A stretch of DNA of 61,553 nt, taken from contig PBMU01000023.1 of the NCBI GenBank assembly GCA_002722775.1, positions 1 to 61,553 on the forward strand. The letters are read 5' to 3'. Numbering within the stretch: the first letter of the stretch is position 1; the number at the start of each line of letters is the position of its first letter. Below, in pieces: positions 30,488-39,232 of this stretch. Under the pieces are notes generated by a model. It had not been told where the DNA came from, did no database searches, and was given only the letters and a program-made list of their open reading frames with translations. Made by a program: the position numbers and the translations under genes. This DNA comes from Rhodospirillaceae bacterium. GTDB lineage: Bacteria; Pseudomonadota; Alphaproteobacteria; Thalassobaculales; Thalassobaculaceae.

Positions 30488-31321
30488 ATGGTAACAGACC
30501 TGGAGATCAAACCGGTTACACCTCTAATTGGCGCAGAAATCAGAGGGATCGACTTGTCCAAACCGCTATCTGACAACGAGCGTGCCAAGGTGCGCCAAGC
30601 GCTGCTGGATCACCTCGTTTTATTCTTCCGGGACCAGAACATTAGCATCGACGAGCAGAAGTTTTTTGGCGCCCAGTTCGGAGAGTTGCACGTTCACCCA
30701 GCACGTGATCGGAACGGGCTCGCGGGCCATCCGGAAATTCTATACATCAACAACGGCCCCGAGACGTCGCGCATAAACGGAGACGAATGGCATTCCGACG
30801 TCTCTTGTGATCCAGAGCCGCCGATGGGCAGCATCCTTCGTTTGATCGATATCCCACCATCCGGCGGTGGCGATACGCTCTTCGCCAACATGTACGCAGC
30901 CTACAACGCATTATCCGAGCCGATTAAGGGGTTCTTGGACGAACTTTCCGCGCTGCACGACGGTGGACCGAACTATGTGGACCGGGCGAAACGGGCCGGG
31001 ATTTACAAACCTGACAAGGTCTTCCCGGCGAACGAACATCCAGTCATCCGCACTCACCCGGAAACCGGACGGAAGTCGATATTCGTAAACAAGATCTTCA
31101 CTCAGAGCGTCATCGGCCTTTCGAAGGAGGAAAGCCAGGCCATTCTTGATTTCCTTTTTCAGCACATCGCGAAACCGGACTTTCAGTGCCGGTTCAAGTG
31201 GGAGAAAAATTCCGTCGCTTTTTGGGACAACCGGTGCGCGCTGCATCACGCCATGTGGGATTATTATCCGGAAGTGCGGCGCGGTTATAGGGTAACTATC
31301 AAGGGCGACAAACCCTTCTGA
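30488..31321 (+). CDS. TauD/TfdA-family Fe(II)/2-oxoglutarate dioxygenase (second copy)
   Basis: A 277 aa paralogue of the dioxygenase at 25186. The iron triad is H102-x-D104 (EWHSDVSCD) and H253 (CALHHAMWDYY); the 2-oxoglutarate Arg is R268 (GYRVTIKG). The start at 30488 matches the family N terminus (MVTDLEIKPVTPLIGAEI); an upstream ATG at 30452 would add 12 hydrophobic residues. It is divergent from the SDR-SDR-hydroxyacid dehydrogenase run, so both may respond to the same compound. The substrate is unknown. Confidence 0.87.
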   Translation: MVTDLEIKPVTPLIGAEIRGIDLSKPLSDNERAKVRQALLDHLVLFFRDQNISIDEQKFFGAQFGELHVHPARDRNGLAGHPEILYINNGPETSRINGDEWHSDVSCDPEPPMGSILRLIDIPPSGGGDTLFANMYAAYNALSEPIKGFLDELSALHDGGPNYVDRAKRAGIYKPDKVFPANEHPVIRTHPETGRKSIFVNKIFTQSVIGLSKEESQAILDFLFQHIAKPDFQCRFKWEKNSVAFWDNRCALHHAMWDYYPEVRRGYRVTIKGDKPF

Positions 31322-31929
31322 TCGCCATGGAACGCACATCTTTGGAGGCGATCGCTACCGGTGACCGCCTTTCAAAAGTATCGCAGCCGTTTTATAAATT
31401 AAGCGCTGCGTTTGGCCCTTTGAGCCTGCATGAGCGCCCCATAACTGTTCGCATACCGCTAGCATAGATTTGGCTTCGAAGCAGTGGGGAGATTGAAACT
31501 GAATTCATTTAGACCCCTCAACACAATCCCTCGTGGTCGCTGAGCTTCCCACGTCAAGACTAACCCCGACGCACCGAACGGAATAGCGCTGGAAACACCG
31601 GCCCCGAGAAAGTAACCAGCCCCACACAAAAGGGATTTAGATTCACGTTATCTGCAGCGGTCCCTAATGCAGACAAGCCCGCCCGGTTCACCGGTTCATA
31701 GGAAATTTTCAGCAATCTTGTTCATAAAAACGTCGTCAAAATAGCCTTGTTTTTCATACTGATTGATAAACGATGGCGGAAACAAGCAGCCATTAAAAGG
31801 GAAACATTAGACCATTCCAAAGAACACACCAATTTTTACAAGCCAAATGTACTTCAGCATGTGCAACTTTCGCAGGCTCCATACGTGACGTACTATAGGC
31901 ACAAAGCTGGTTGATGAACGAGATCGGTA
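31322..31929. other. 608-bp intergenic region
   Basis: No gene assigned. On the minus strand, about 31710-31815, an open stretch without a start encodes FINQYEKQGYFDDVFMNKIA and stops shortly after. It resembles a protein C terminus, so it may be the tail of a decayed gene, but no family was recognised. The region upstream of 31930 should carry the promoter of the fumarase/tartrate dehydratase pair. Confidence 0.4.
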
Positions 31930-32895
31930 ATGATACCCATTCAACTGATCGAAGTATCTGCGCACGAGTTGATGACCCGGGCGGGGATCGACATACCCGC
32001 GGATTATTTGTCTGGGTTAAAGGCCATGGCCGAGGTAGAGGAAGGGGACCTTTCCTCCTTCGTCCTTCGCGCCATGCTTGAGAACTATGAGGCCGCCACC
32101 GTGGACCGGCGGCCCATGTGTGCGGACACCGGTGTACCACGTTACTATGTCAAGGTCGGCAATGAGACGCAGATTGAGGGCGGTTTTGTGGCTCTCGAAC
32201 AGGCTCTACGCTCTGCCACTGCACGCGCGACTCACGACATTCCGCTCCGTCCAAACCGGGTTCAGCCGCTCTGGCGCACAGACTACAATAATAATGTTGG
32301 TATCAACGCACCCGAGATCGAATATTCGTTCGAACCCGATGGCGACTGGATTGAAATCACTACGGTCCACAAGGGGGGATTGTTCGGCACCGACTACCGC
32401 ATGCTATTTCCCGGGGACGGAATCGACGGCATCAAACGATTTTTCCTTGACACCATGATAACATTCGGGAAACGCGGTCTTGCTTGCCAACCAGCCATCG
32501 TCGGCGTCGGGCTTGGGGGTTCTAAGGACATCGCCATGGTGCTCGGCAAACAGGCCGCCTGTCTTCGGATTGTCGGCAACAAGAACCCAGACCCTAGGAT
32601 CGCCGAACTTGAAGCAGAGTTGAAGGACCTCGGCAACTCGATCGGCATGGGAGCAATGGGGTTCGTCGGCAAGTCCATGGTGGTCGATTGCCATATCGAA
32701 GTTGGCTACACCCATACAGGTGGCATGCCAATGAGTATACATGCGTTCTGTCTTTCATCGCGTCGGGCAACGGCCCAGATTCACCCCGATGGCCGCGTCG
32801 TGCACAGAACCGACCCTAATTGGTTTACCGCCTATATGCGGAGGGAGACGGTGGAATGGCCACCACTCAAGGAACACTCAAGGAAGTTTGCCTGA
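31930..32895 (+). CDS. Class I fumarase / L(+)-tartrate dehydratase alpha subunit
   Basis: Iron-sulphur hydro-lyase alpha subunit that binds a [4Fe-4S] cluster and removes or adds water to dicarboxylates. The 321 aa product has the cluster Cys in RRPMCADTGVPRYYVK, further Cys in GLACQPAIVGVGLGGSKDIA and MVVDCHIEVGYTHTGGMP, and the TtdA-like fold throughout. The beta subunit follows with a 40-bp overlap. Whether the substrate is fumarate, tartrate, or mesaconate/methylfumarate cannot be decided here. Confidence 0.91.
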   Translation: MIPIQLIEVSAHELMTRAGIDIPADYLSGLKAMAEVEEGDLSSFVLRAMLENYEAATVDRRPMCADTGVPRYYVKVGNETQIEGGFVALEQALRSATARATHDIPLRPNRVQPLWRTDYNNNVGINAPEIEYSFEPDGDWIEITTVHKGGLFGTDYRMLFPGDGIDGIKRFFLDTMITFGKRGLACQPAIVGVGLGGSKDIAMVLGKQAACLRIVGNKNPDPRIAELEAELKDLGNSIGMGAMGFVGKSMVVDCHIEVGYTHTGGMPMSIHAFCLSSRRATAQIHPDGRVVHRTDPNWFTAYMRRETVEWPPLKEHSRKFA

Positions 32896-33536
32896 CCACG
32901 CCAGTGGATGACACGGCACTAAGAGCCCTGGAGATCGGCAATATCGTGTATCTCGATGGTGTGATCTATACCGCACGCGAGAGAGTATATCAGAGAGTTA
33001 TCGGAGACGGGGAAATGCCACCCGAGGATTTTACATCGCTTGGGAACGTCAATTTTCATTGTTCACCCGCAGCCACCGCCAAACAAGACGGCACGCTTTC
33101 GGTTGGTGCCGTCACGGCAACAGCAAGCTTTCGGTTCTCGAACTGGATGGCGGACTGGTTCAGAATTTCAGGCGCAAAGGTGATAATCGGTAAGGGAGGA
33201 ATGTCTGGAAAAGATTATCAAGCGCTCTTCGTGCCCGTTGGCGCCATTTATCTTACCACCGTTGGCTATGGTACGGGGGCACTACTCGGCCGTGGCATTA
33301 AGCGTGTGCGATCGGCACACTGGCTCGATGAACTTGGGATTGCACAGGCGATGTGGGTTTTTGAGGTGGAACGGTTCGGACCGCTGCTAGTCGAAAGCGA
33401 CCATACAGGCCAATCTCTGTTCGAAGTCAACAACCGAAGCGTAAACCAAGGGCTTGCTGAACTTTATAAAGGATTGAAGCCACTCAGCCTTTCACGTTAT
33501 GGCGAAACCGACGACCGCGAACGCGAATTGATCTGA
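32856..33536 (+). CDS. Class I fumarase / L(+)-tartrate dehydratase beta subunit
   Basis: Beta subunit of the preceding hydro-lyase, 226 aa. The start at 32856 has GGAGGGAGACGG upstream and lies inside the end of the alpha gene. Conserved elements are IVYLDGVIYTARERVYQRV, FHCSPAATAKQDGT, IIGKGGMSG and the C-terminal VEVNNRSV-like segment (SLFEVNNRSVNQGLAELYKG). Coupled translation fits an alpha/beta enzyme with fixed stoichiometry. Confidence 0.9.
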   Translation: MATTQGTLKEVCLTTPVDDTALRALEIGNIVYLDGVIYTARERVYQRVIGDGEMPPEDFTSLGNVNFHCSPAATAKQDGTLSVGAVTATASFRFSNWMADWFRISGAKVIIGKGGMSGKDYQALFVPVGAIYLTTVGYGTGALLGRGIKRVRSAHWLDELGIAQAMWVFEVERFGPLLVESDHTGQSLFEVNNRSVNQGLAELYKGLKPLSLSRYGETDDRERELI

Positions 33537-34089
33537 GTCAACAGTTTCCCAAGCCACGGTTCTGCACAGAATTTCCCTTTGGACGGAGGTGCACTCAACA
33601 AGGGATGTCTCCACTCGCACTGAAAATCTTTTTTTCGAAACATCACGCAAAACGATCTAAAAGCAAGGCTGCGCTGCCTTCTAGGCGCACCCCACAGCCA
33701 ATTTTAGGTTAAATCGCCAATTAACCGCCTACTCTCCATCTGCCGGTCTATACAGAAGCGTAAATTAAATCCCACCCCGTAAGGTTTCGCCCCACGTCGC
33801 TCAATAGCCCATTAGCGGAAGGTATCCCGATTAAGCCCAGATGAGCGCACCCTCGTGTCGGTCGAGCATTCGGCTTTGAACGCGATCGTTGATTGGAGCC
33901 AGGGTAAACTCAAAATACCCGGCACGGCCTTGTTGGCTTCTCTCGGCATGGACTTGCCTGGAGCCACTTCCACCTGAATTAATCACCCAAACTCGGAGCT
34001 TCTAACTCTGGTTTCAAGTGGAATTGACGTTGGGACGGTCACAATTATAGTGGTCGGCTCTAAAGGATTATCTTCTCTTTTCATCCCGG
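33537..34089. other. 553-bp intergenic region
   Basis: No gene assigned. On the plus strand around 33830-33976, an open stretch without ATG reads SPDERTLVSVEHSALNAIVD, then WSQGKLKIPGTALLASLGMD and ends soon after at a stop. It has protein-like composition and could be the tail of a dead gene, but no family is recognised. The rest shows no clear motif. Confidence 0.35.
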
Positions 34090-34995
34090 ATGATTGACGC
34101 GCCCACACAAAAAAATAGGGTATACGGCACGATTTGTGGCATTTCTTGCTCTGTCGGCTTGGGGCTTGCCGTAGCTCTAGGTCGCATCGCGTTCGAAGAC
34201 GGCACCACGCCACTCACGGTTGGATTGTCTCGGTCCGCCCTGTCGATACCCTTGTTCGCCCTGTTGTGTCTGATTGCCGGACAGTCCCTCAAATTGCCTC
34301 GTGCAGTCTGGCCACATATGATCTTTCTGGGAGTATTGTTTTCTCACATGGCGACAGGCAATGTTGGGGCGACGAAGTACATCCAGGTCAGTCTCGCCGC
34401 TCTCCTTTTCTTCATTTATCCACCGATGGTAGCGCTCTTAAACGCGATGATCGACCGCAATTCACCTGGTCTTGTCAAAATGACCGCTATGTTGATCTCA
34501 TTCCTTGGTATAGCAGTAATGTTGGGAGTAGAGTTCCAGACTCTCGACTATACAGGCGTATTGATGGGGCTGACTGCGGGGCTTGCCTGCGCGGGCAACA
34601 TCATTCTGGTGATTAGAAAGGTGCCGGACCTGCATCCCTTCGTCATCGTCTTCTATCAATCAATCATCGCGACGGTGATCCTGGGTATATTGACGTTCCA
34701 ATTCGACGAGTTTCGTCTCCCAGATTTCGCAAGTGGTTGGTGGGGCTTTGGCCTTATTATAGCGCTGCAGTCTTTTTCAATCCCGCTCTATTATTTCTCC
34801 ATCCAGCGGATCGGAACCGAACCAGCAGCGATGCTGAACAATCTTCAACCAGTCGCTAGCATCTTTTGCGCGATAATCCTGTTCCAGGAACCATTTACAC
34901 CGGATCGAATATTGGGAGGTACAATGGTCTTAGGTGGCATTCTGCTGATGCAGTGGAACGATCGGCGTTACAACGTCGCCCCGGACAGAGCTTGA
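34090..34995 (+). CDS. EamA/DMT-family permease
   Basis: Drug/metabolite transporter superfamily inner-membrane protein, 301 aa, with about ten hydrophobic helices in two repeated halves. Examples are ICGISCSVGLGLAVALGRIA near the start and a closing helix RILGGTMVLGGILLMQWNDR. EamA proteins export or import amino acids and other small metabolites; the substrate here is unknown. It stands alone between the tartrate dehydratase pair and a pseudopilin gene. Confidence 0.87.
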   Translation: MIDAPTQKNRVYGTICGISCSVGLGLAVALGRIAFEDGTTPLTVGLSRSALSIPLFALLCLIAGQSLKLPRAVWPHMIFLGVLFSHMATGNVGATKYIQVSLAALLFFIYPPMVALLNAMIDRNSPGLVKMTAMLISFLGIAVMLGVEFQTLDYTGVLMGLTAGLACAGNIILVIRKVPDLHPFVIVFYQSIIATVILGILTFQFDEFRLPDFASGWWGFGLIIALQSFSIPLYYFSIQRIGTEPAAMLNNLQPVASIFCAIILFQEPFTPDRILGGTMVLGGILLMQWNDRRYNVAPDRA

Positions 34996-35062
34996 GGAAT
35001 GAAATCCAAACGATGTTTCACCCGTCGGTCGCACCGCATATACTACCGCCCTATTAGAACCA

Positions 35063-35503
35063 ATGGATAAAGTCTGTATGACGATCAGACTAACCGACAA
35101 GCAGGGCGGGTTCACACTCCTTGAACTGCTGATCGTGCTAGCAATTCTCGCTCTAATCGCCGGGATCGCCGCGCCGCAGTTGATGAACGTCCTCGGAAGC
35201 GCCAAGACCAATACCGCCGGAATCCAGATCGAGAAACTATCCACTGCCCTCGACATCTACAGACTAGACATGGGCCGGTACCCAGACAACAAGATCGGTC
35301 TTGGGGCATTAGTCGAGAAACCCCAAGCCGCCACGACATGGAACGGCCCTTACGTCAAGAAGGCCGACCAGCTCCTCGATCCCTGGGGAAATCCATTCTA
35401 CTACAGACACCCGGGCCAACACGGGCCGTTTGACCTATATTCGTTCGGTGCCGACGGCCGCGAAGGCGGAGATGGGGAAGAGCGCGACGTCAAAAGTTGG
35501 TAG
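35063..35503 (+). CDS. gspG: Type II secretion-type major pseudopilin (GspG-like)
   Basis: Type IV pilin-like protein, 146 aa. After a short leader the prepilin peptidase site G16/F17 is clear (KQGGFTLLELLIVLAILAL), with the conserved Glu at +5 of the mature protein. The globular part contains KTNTAGIQIEKLSTALDIYR and the calcium-site region WGNPFYYRHPGQHGPFDLYS with FGADGREGGDGE, all typical of GspG. A shorter start at 35078 is possible. No gspC-F or gspH-M genes are near, so it is an orphan in the window. Confidence 0.92.
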   Translation: MDKVCMTIRLTDKQGGFTLLELLIVLAILALIAGIAAPQLMNVLGSAKTNTAGIQIEKLSTALDIYRLDMGRYPDNKIGLGALVEKPQAATTWNGPYVKKADQLLDPWGNPFYYRHPGQHGPFDLYSFGADGREGGDGEERDVKSW

Positions 35504-35704
35504 TCGACAACACGAACACCAATTCCCATAACCCACGAACTACCGGATACAAAAAAGCTGCGGTCTCCTGTTTTGCGATCCGACAGTGACGCCAAAACAC
35601 GGGACAAGTTCCGGACGAACCCGGCTGCGCCAATCTGGATCACTGGAAACACCTCGTGAGGCCAAATACGGCCCGTCCCCCGAGCCGGCAGGGAAGATAA
35701 CGTG

Positions 35705-35733
35705 TTGCACCATTTTGCCTTATACGTTATGTT
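35705..35733 (+). promoter_or_regulatory. Candidate sigma70 promoter of the porin
   Basis: -35 TTGCAC (35705-35710), 17-bp spacer, -10 TATGTT (35728-35733). The -10 hexamer lies within the Zur-type palindrome, so a bound repressor would block polymerase. Confidence 0.5.
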
Positions 35734-35742
35734 ATAACATAA
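35727..35742 (+). promoter_or_regulatory. Zur box (perfect 16-bp palindrome)
   Basis: TTATGTTATAACATAA, a perfect inverted repeat 27 bp upstream of the porin ATG. The same motif recurs upstream of znuA (15/16 identical) and zur-znuCB (12/16), and it resembles known alphaproteobacterial Zur operators. This makes the porin a probable zinc-starvation gene. Confidence 0.72.
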
Positions 35743-35769
35743 TAGCTATTAGCTATCGGGAACGATCTG

Positions 35770-36870
35770 ATGTTACGTACTATGACCGGCAGACTATTTC
35801 TTGGAGCCATTACCATCCTGTTAAGTTCGGCGAATGGACAGGCAATGGAAAAGGTGTCGCTCGGGCTTGAGGGGTCGTTCACCCAGTACTTTGGTTATGT
35901 GGACAATAACGATTTCGGAACTGGCGACTTCACCGGCTTTGACATAAAAGCCGACAGCGAGGTGGCCTTCACCGGCGACACGACGTTGGAGAACGGCCTT
36001 CAGTTCGGGGTCGAGGTGATCCTAAAAGCCGAGTCGGCCGGCGCGGACCAGATCGACGGTACATACATGTGGAACGAGGGAGGTTATGGCCGCATCGAGA
36101 TTGGCCAGACCGACAACGCTGCCGCCACGATGCACTACTCTGCGCCCGATGTTGGATTGGGGATCAACGACTCAGACATCGCAGACTGGGTCACCAACCC
36201 CGGTGGAGGCGATGCAGATTCAGGCTTCCAGTCGACCTATCTGTTCCTGGGTGAGGACAAGGCGACAAAACTCACTTGGTTTTCGCCGCGCATGGCCGGA
36301 TTGCAACTTGGTATGTCTTATATTCCCGAATTCGAGCGCGACGATAACTCACAGCCCGACGGTGACGCGGCCTATCGCGATGGTGTGTCGGTCGGTTTGA
36401 ACTACGTCCATGAATTCAGCGAGGGCACGGAACTGGCGATTGCCGGCGGGTTCCTCACCGCTGACAACCCGAACACGGTCACCAGGGACGCGAGCGCTGA
36501 GGGTTATAGTCTTGGGTTCAACCTGACCTTGAGCGGGTTTACCATCGGTGGGTCCTATGCTAGCACAGAGGGCAATCCATCTGGAGGAACCGACACCGCC
36601 ATTTCTCTCGACGGCAGCGGCTTCGATATCGGCATAGCCTATGCGTTCGACGCTACTAGCGTCAGCGTGTCCTACTACCAGGGCGAGGTTGAGGGTACGG
36701 TTGCGATTGCCGACGATAGCAACAATGAGAGCGTCATGGCCTCTGTGGCGCATGAAATGGGACCGGGAATAACTGCGATTGCGAGCTTATTCCATACGCG
36801 CTTCGAGGCGGAAACTGGAACCAAGAACGAAGGAACAGCGCTCGTCGGAGGAATTGTGCTGGAGTTTTAG
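35770..36870 (+). CDS. Outer-membrane porin, probably zinc-regulated
   Basis: Gram-negative porin of 366 aa. It has a signal peptide with a likely cleavage after SSANGQA, then alternating beta strands such as VSLGLEGSFTQYFGYVDNND and a constriction-loop-like acidic region. The C terminus GIVLEF ends in the aromatic Phe needed for outer-membrane insertion. It resembles the alphaproteobacterial Porin_4 group. The start has GGGAA 9 bp upstream. A perfect Zur box overlaps its promoter and the zur-znu genes follow, so it probably admits zinc or a zinc chelate when zinc is scarce. The zinc role is inferred from the operator and location only. Confidence 0.85.
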   Translation: MLRTMTGRLFLGAITILLSSANGQAMEKVSLGLEGSFTQYFGYVDNNDFGTGDFTGFDIKADSEVAFTGDTTLENGLQFGVEVILKAESAGADQIDGTYMWNEGGYGRIEIGQTDNAAATMHYSAPDVGLGINDSDIADWVTNPGGGDADSGFQSTYLFLGEDKATKLTWFSPRMAGLQLGMSYIPEFERDDNSQPDGDAAYRDGVSVGLNYVHEFSEGTELAIAGGFLTADNPNTVTRDASAEGYSLGFNLTLSGFTIGGSYASTEGNPSGGTDTAISLDGSGFDIGIAYAFDATSVSVSYYQGEVEGTVAIADDSNNESVMASVAHEMGPGITAIASLFHTRFEAETGTKNEGTALVGGIVLEF

Positions 36871-37186
36871 GGTCCAGCTCACATGCCCTCTCAAAGTGGA
36901 CGCAAACAGGCGACTCACGAACCAAGCAAAAGGCCTAATCAAACTTTTCTAAGTTCCTCGGTCAGTGCCTCAGGCACCTTGTCAAGCCGCCTGACCGCCT
37001 TGTCGACCCCTCGCAGATGACGCAGAGCGATGGGAAAATCACGATCACTTTATTCATTTCTATATATCCGTTTTGATCTCGGAGTGCCGAATGCCTTATC
37101 GTAATAATCCGCGAAATTAACAGTCGTTTCCATCGGCCTCGTTATTTTATAACGTTGCATGGCGGCAAACTCCGGAGAACTCTAAT
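36871..37186. other. Intergenic region upstream of zur
   Basis: A 316-bp space between the porin and zur. It contains the weaker Zur-type site at 37142-37157. No gene and no clear terminator for the porin were found. Confidence 0.5.
37142..37157 (+). promoter_or_regulatory. Candidate Zur box upstream of zur-znuCB
   Basis: TTATTTTATAACGTTG matches the perfect porin box at 12 of 16 positions; the core GTTAT-TTT-ATAAC is symmetric. It lies about 30 bp before the zur ATG, suggesting autoregulation. Confidence 0.5.
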
Positions 37187-37684
37187 ATGCAACCTGGCAA
37201 GTTCTCGGAACCTACCCATGACCACGGCCATTGCGTGGCTAACGCACTTGCGGATGCCGAGACGATCTGCCGAGCCCGAGGGGTCCGACTTACCAAGCAA
37301 CGCAGACAGGTCCTGGAGATCGTCTGGGCGGGCCATGCACCGGTCGGGGCCTATCATATCCTTGCCGCACTCTCAGTACTGGACGGACGAGCTGCCGCTC
37401 CGCCAACCGTCTATCGCGCGCTCGACTTCCTGCAAGCGCATGGCCTGGTTCATAAAATCGAGTCGCGGAAAGCCTATGTAGGCTGCCAAAATCCCGGGGA
37501 AGCCCATGTCGGGCAATTCCTAATTTGCGAGGGATGTGGCAACGCAGCCGAGATCGACAGTCGGACGATCACCTCCGTTATCGAGGTCCAGGCTAAGGAG
37601 GTCGGCTTCTCCGTGGAGGGTATAACACTCGAGGTCCACGGACACTGCTCTATTTGTCTGGAAATACCAAAGAGTAAGGCCTAG
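37187..37684 (+). CDS. zur: Zinc uptake regulator Zur (Fur family)
   Basis: Fur-family metalloregulator, 165 aa. The N-terminal winged helix includes RGVRLTKQRRQVLEIVWAGH and PPTVYRALDFLQAHGLVHKI. The C-terminal dimer domain has the structural zinc pairs CEGCG and CSIC and a His-containing regulatory site (HVGQFLICEGCGNAAEID). It lies 2 bp before znuC. Assignment to Zur rather than Fur rests on operon membership with znuC and znuB. Confidence 0.93.
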   Translation: MQPGKFSEPTHDHGHCVANALADAETICRARGVRLTKQRRQVLEIVWAGHAPVGAYHILAALSVLDGRAAAPPTVYRALDFLQAHGLVHKIESRKAYVGCQNPGEAHVGQFLICEGCGNAAEIDSRTITSVIEVQAKEVGFSVEGITLEVHGHCSICLEIPKSKA

Positions 37685-37686
37685 CC

Positions 37687-38439
37687 ATGCAATTAGGCCT
37701 CGCACCTGCATTAATCCTCGGAACGGAAATCACGGTTAGCCGAGGAGGTTCGACCTTGCTCGATTCGGTCGATATCGCGGTCACCGAAGGGGAGATGGTT
37801 AGCCTGATCGGTCCAAACGGAGCGGGAAAATCACTTCTACTCAAGGTATTGCTGGGTCTAGTTGAACCAGACGCTGGCCAAGTTCGACGTCGAGAAAGCC
37901 TTAGAATTGGTTACATGCCACAGCAATTAATGCTCGATCCAACTCTTCCACTCACCGTGCGCAGATTTCTGTCTCTCGGTGGACCAGTTTCCACAGAACG
38001 ACGGCAACGTGTGCTCAACGAGGTCGGGCTCGATCAACTGTCTGAACGGCCGATGCAGGCTCTCTCCGGCGGAGAGATCCAGCGCGTGCTCCTAGCCCGA
38101 GCCCTTTTAAGGGATCCGGAACTACTGGTACTCGATGAGCCGACCCAGGGCTTAGACGTGCATGGGCAGGCGGAGCAGATGTTGCTGATCGAGAAGACGC
38201 GAGAAAGCAGGCGATGCGGGATCCTTATGGTCTCGCACGATCTGCACGTGGTTATGGCGGCGACCAACCGCGTCGTCTGTCTCAACCATCATATCTGCTG
38301 CACGGGCCGTCCCTCGGACATCGCAGTGGATCCCGGCTACGTTGCACTGTTCGGAGAACACGGTGCCGGCCATCTGGCCACCTACCATCACCACCACGAT
38401 CATGTGCATGGAGCCGATGGCGAGGTGGTTGATGGATGA
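37687..38439 (+). CDS. znuC: Zinc ABC transporter ATP-binding protein ZnuC
   Basis: Cytoplasmic ATPase of the high-affinity zinc importer, 250 aa. It has Walker A GPNGAGKS, signature LSGGEIQRVLLARALL, Walker B LLVLDEPTQGLD, and the H-loop His in MVSHDLHVV. The C terminus is His-rich (YHHHHDHVH), as in other ZnuC proteins. It begins 2 bp after zur and overlaps znuB by 8 bp. Confidence 0.95.
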   Translation: MQLGLAPALILGTEITVSRGGSTLLDSVDIAVTEGEMVSLIGPNGAGKSLLLKVLLGLVEPDAGQVRRRESLRIGYMPQQLMLDPTLPLTVRRFLSLGGPVSTERRQRVLNEVGLDQLSERPMQALSGGEIQRVLLARALLRDPELLVLDEPTQGLDVHGQAEQMLLIEKTRESRRCGILMVSHDLHVVMAATNRVVCLNHHICCTGRPSDIAVDPGYVALFGEHGAGHLATYHHHHDHVHGADGEVVDG

Positions 38440-39232
38440 GTTCATAGTGCGCGCTCTGATCGCGGCGATTGGCGTGGCCACCATCGCCGGACCACTCGGC
38501 AGTTTTGTGGTCTGGAGACGCATGGCTTATTTCGGCGACACTCTTTCGCACTCCGCGCTATTGGGCGTGACCCTAGGTCTTCTGCTTGGTGCCGAACCGA
38601 CGCTTGGAGTTATTGCGGTCTGCGTAATAGTCGCACTTTTAATGGCGCTCGGCCAACGCCAACGCCTACTTGCCTCAGACACCATGCTAGGCATTCTCTC
38701 CCACAGCGCGCTATCACTCGGCCTCGTCGCCCTGGCCTTTATGGAAAATGTTCGGATCGATCTGATAGGATACCTGTTCGGCGACGTGCTCTCCGTTACT
38801 TGGGACGATATCGCACTTGTCTATGGCGGAGGCACATTGGTGCTAGCCGTCCTTTTTTGGCTCTGGCGTCCGTTGCTCGCCATTACGGTTCACGAAGATC
38901 TGGCTCGAGTCGAGGGCGTTCCCGTACCCCTCATAAGAATCATTTTTATGCTTGCGATCGCCGTCACTATCGCCGTAGCAATGAAGATTGTCGGCGTCTT
39001 GCTCATCACGTCGCTTCTGATCATTCCGGCGGCGACCGCACGCCCGTTGGCACGAACACCCGAACATATGGCTGTTTGTGCTAGTCTTGTCGGCAGCCTT
39101 GCGGTCGTGGGAGGGCTCGCGGGGTCTTACTTCTGGGACCTACCTTCGGGCCCCACCATCGTCACCACCGCAGCTGCCCTATTCGCAGTCTCGCTCCTTA
39201 TAAGGCAGATCCTGACCACTGGTCAGCGCTAA
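38432..39232 (+). CDS. znuB: Zinc ABC transporter permease ZnuB
   Basis: Integral membrane permease of the zinc importer, 266 aa. The start at 38432 overlaps the znuC end by 8 bp; an in-frame extension upstream reads through the ZnuC His-rich tail and is not credible. Multiple helices of the ABC-3 family are seen, including FVVWRRMAYFGDTLSHSALL and IVGVLLITSLLIIPAATARP. It is tail-to-tail with znuA, overlapping by 4 bp. Confidence 0.94.
   Translation: MDEFIVRALIAAIGVATIAGPLGSFVVWRRMAYFGDTLSHSALLGVTLGLLLGAEPTLGVIAVCVIVALLMALGQRQRLLASDTMLGILSHSALSLGLVALAFMENVRIDLIGYLFGDVLSVTWDDIALVYGGGTLVLAVLFWLWRPLLAITVHEDLARVEGVPVPLIRIIFMLAIAVTIAVAMKIVGVLLITSLLIIPAATARPLARTPEHMAVCASLVGSLAVVGGLAGSYFWDLPSGPTIVTTAAALFAVSLLIRQILTTGQR

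Larger units (their letters stand above)
35504..35769. other. Intergenic region with porin promoter
   Basis: A 266-bp space. Its last 70 bp hold a sigma70-like promoter and a perfect Zur-type palindrome in front of the porin gene. The first part shows no gene. Confidence 0.5.

Noticed and set aside
38342-39232. A 296-aa version of ZnuB
   Set aside because: The extension is an out-of-frame reading of the ZnuC His-rich tail; the ATG at 38432 gives a normal ZnuB.
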